A stretch of 64,000 bases of DNA from CAZMIL01 sp964566425. Lineage in GTDB: Bacteria; Patescibacteriota; Microgenomatia; UBA1406; GWC2-37-13. Numbering within the stretch: position 1 is the first letter of the stretch; the number at the start of each line of letters is the position of its first letter. The notes below the pieces were generated by a model. The model made no database searches. It was given only the letters and a program-made list of their open reading frames with translations, and was not told where the DNA came from. This document shows positions 63,696 through 64,000 of this stretch, piece by piece. Location: the NCBI GenBank assembly GCA_964566425.1, contig CAZMIL010000002.1, positions 9,799-73,798 of the forward strand, written 5' to 3'. The position numbers and the translations under genes are program-made.

Positions 63696-64000
63696 ATGGA
63701 AAATATTAAAATTAGGGGCGCGCGCGAGCACAACCTCAAAAATATCAATCTCGATATCCCCAAAAACAAAATGGTGGTAGTCACTGGTGTTTCCGGTTCG
63801 GGAAAGTCATCTTTAGCCTTTGACACTCTTTATGCAGAAGGACAACGCAGATATGTCGAGTCCTTGTCGGCTTACGCTAGACAATTCTTAGGCATCATGA
63901 GTAAGCCCGATGTAGATACAATTGAAGGTTTATCTCCTGCCATTTCGATTGATCAGAAAACTACTTCTCATAATCCGCGTTCAACCGTTGGCACAATCAC
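63696..64000 (+). CDS. uvrA: Excinuclease ABC subunit A, 5' end only
   Basis: First 101 codons of UvrA, cut by the window end. [65 protein letters not shown] is the standard start with Walker [35 protein letters not shown] follows. It lies 1 nt after the uvrB stop, so uvrBA form one unit. Confidence 0.97.
   Translation, partial: MENIKIRGAREHNLKNINLDIPKNKMVVVTGVSGSGKSSLAFDTLYAEGQRRYVESLSAYARQFLGIMSKPDVDTIEGLSPAISIDQKTTSHNPRSTVGTI

Overview
The window reads as a contiguous piece of a small-genome bacterium of the Candidate Phyla Radiation (Patescibacteria), most likely of the Microgenomates (OP11) type. This is inferred from gene style, not from a tree: AT-rich DNA, very tight packing with 1-4 nt overlaps, several shortened core proteins (MurE without its N-domain, half-size AtpH, no-N-domain AMP phosphorylase), GatCAB-type aminoacyl-tRNA amidation, and an F-type ATP synthase in otherwise minimal surroundings. 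TGA is used as a stop throughout (e.g. after mraZ and atpC), so the code is standard.

Layout. 1-2664 (minus): AMP/thymidine phosphorylase (cut by the window edge) and the lipid II flippase murJ. 2718-11307 (plus): first half of a division/cell-wall (dcw) cluster, mraZ - small basic ORF - rsmH - ftsL-like - ftsI - murE - murC/mpl-like - murA - undecaprenol-kinase-like - mraY. 11394-15089: a large predicted surface protein (propeller plus lipase-like hydrolase), an orphan ORF, tRNA-Val and lepB. 26858 back to 15057 (minus): second half of the dcw cluster, murD - ftsW - murG - ftsQ - ftsA - ftsZ, running into ileS, rodA-like, rplU, rpmA and a ParB-like HTH protein. Together the two halves make and flip lipid II (MurA, C, E, D, MraY, MurG, MurJ), polymerise it (FtsW/RodA, FtsI) and form the divisome (FtsZ, A, Q, L); murB, murF and ddl are not in the window.

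26928-33589 (plus): a six-gene polysaccharide cluster (three GT2 domains, two GT4 proteins, a flippase fused to a GT2, and an O-antigen-ligase/polymerase-like membrane protein). 33567-35742: an anchored Ig-like protein, tRNA-Thr, an orphan ORF that runs into antisense tRNA-Gly, and a double-LysM protein. 35788-47815 (plus): polX, lemA-htpX, an asparagine synthetase fused to a CofE-like domain, gatCAB and dnaE. 47856-54011: a complete F1Fo ATP synthase operon (atpZ/I-B-E-F-H-A-G-D-C). 54024-59140: topA, pyrG, rplS, yraN and a channel-like membrane protein. 59222-64000: tRNA-Glu, an orphan ORF, rsmI (minus), a DedA protein, uvrB and the beginning of uvrA.

Two window-wide signals stand out. First, many transcription units begin with a good -10 box (often exact TATAAT) only 5-10 nt before the start codon and without a Shine-Dalgarno sequence, which predicts leaderless mRNAs; genes inside operons such as lemA, atpE, atpH and the channel gene instead carry strong SD sequences. 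Second, the three ORFs I cannot assign (139, 223 and 221 aa) all lie next to tRNA genes. The most notable protein architectures are the AsnB-CofE fusion, the GT2-flippase fusion, the propeller-lipase protein and the AtpH that consists only of the C-terminal domain. I see no CRISPR array, insertion sequence, prophage or rRNA.
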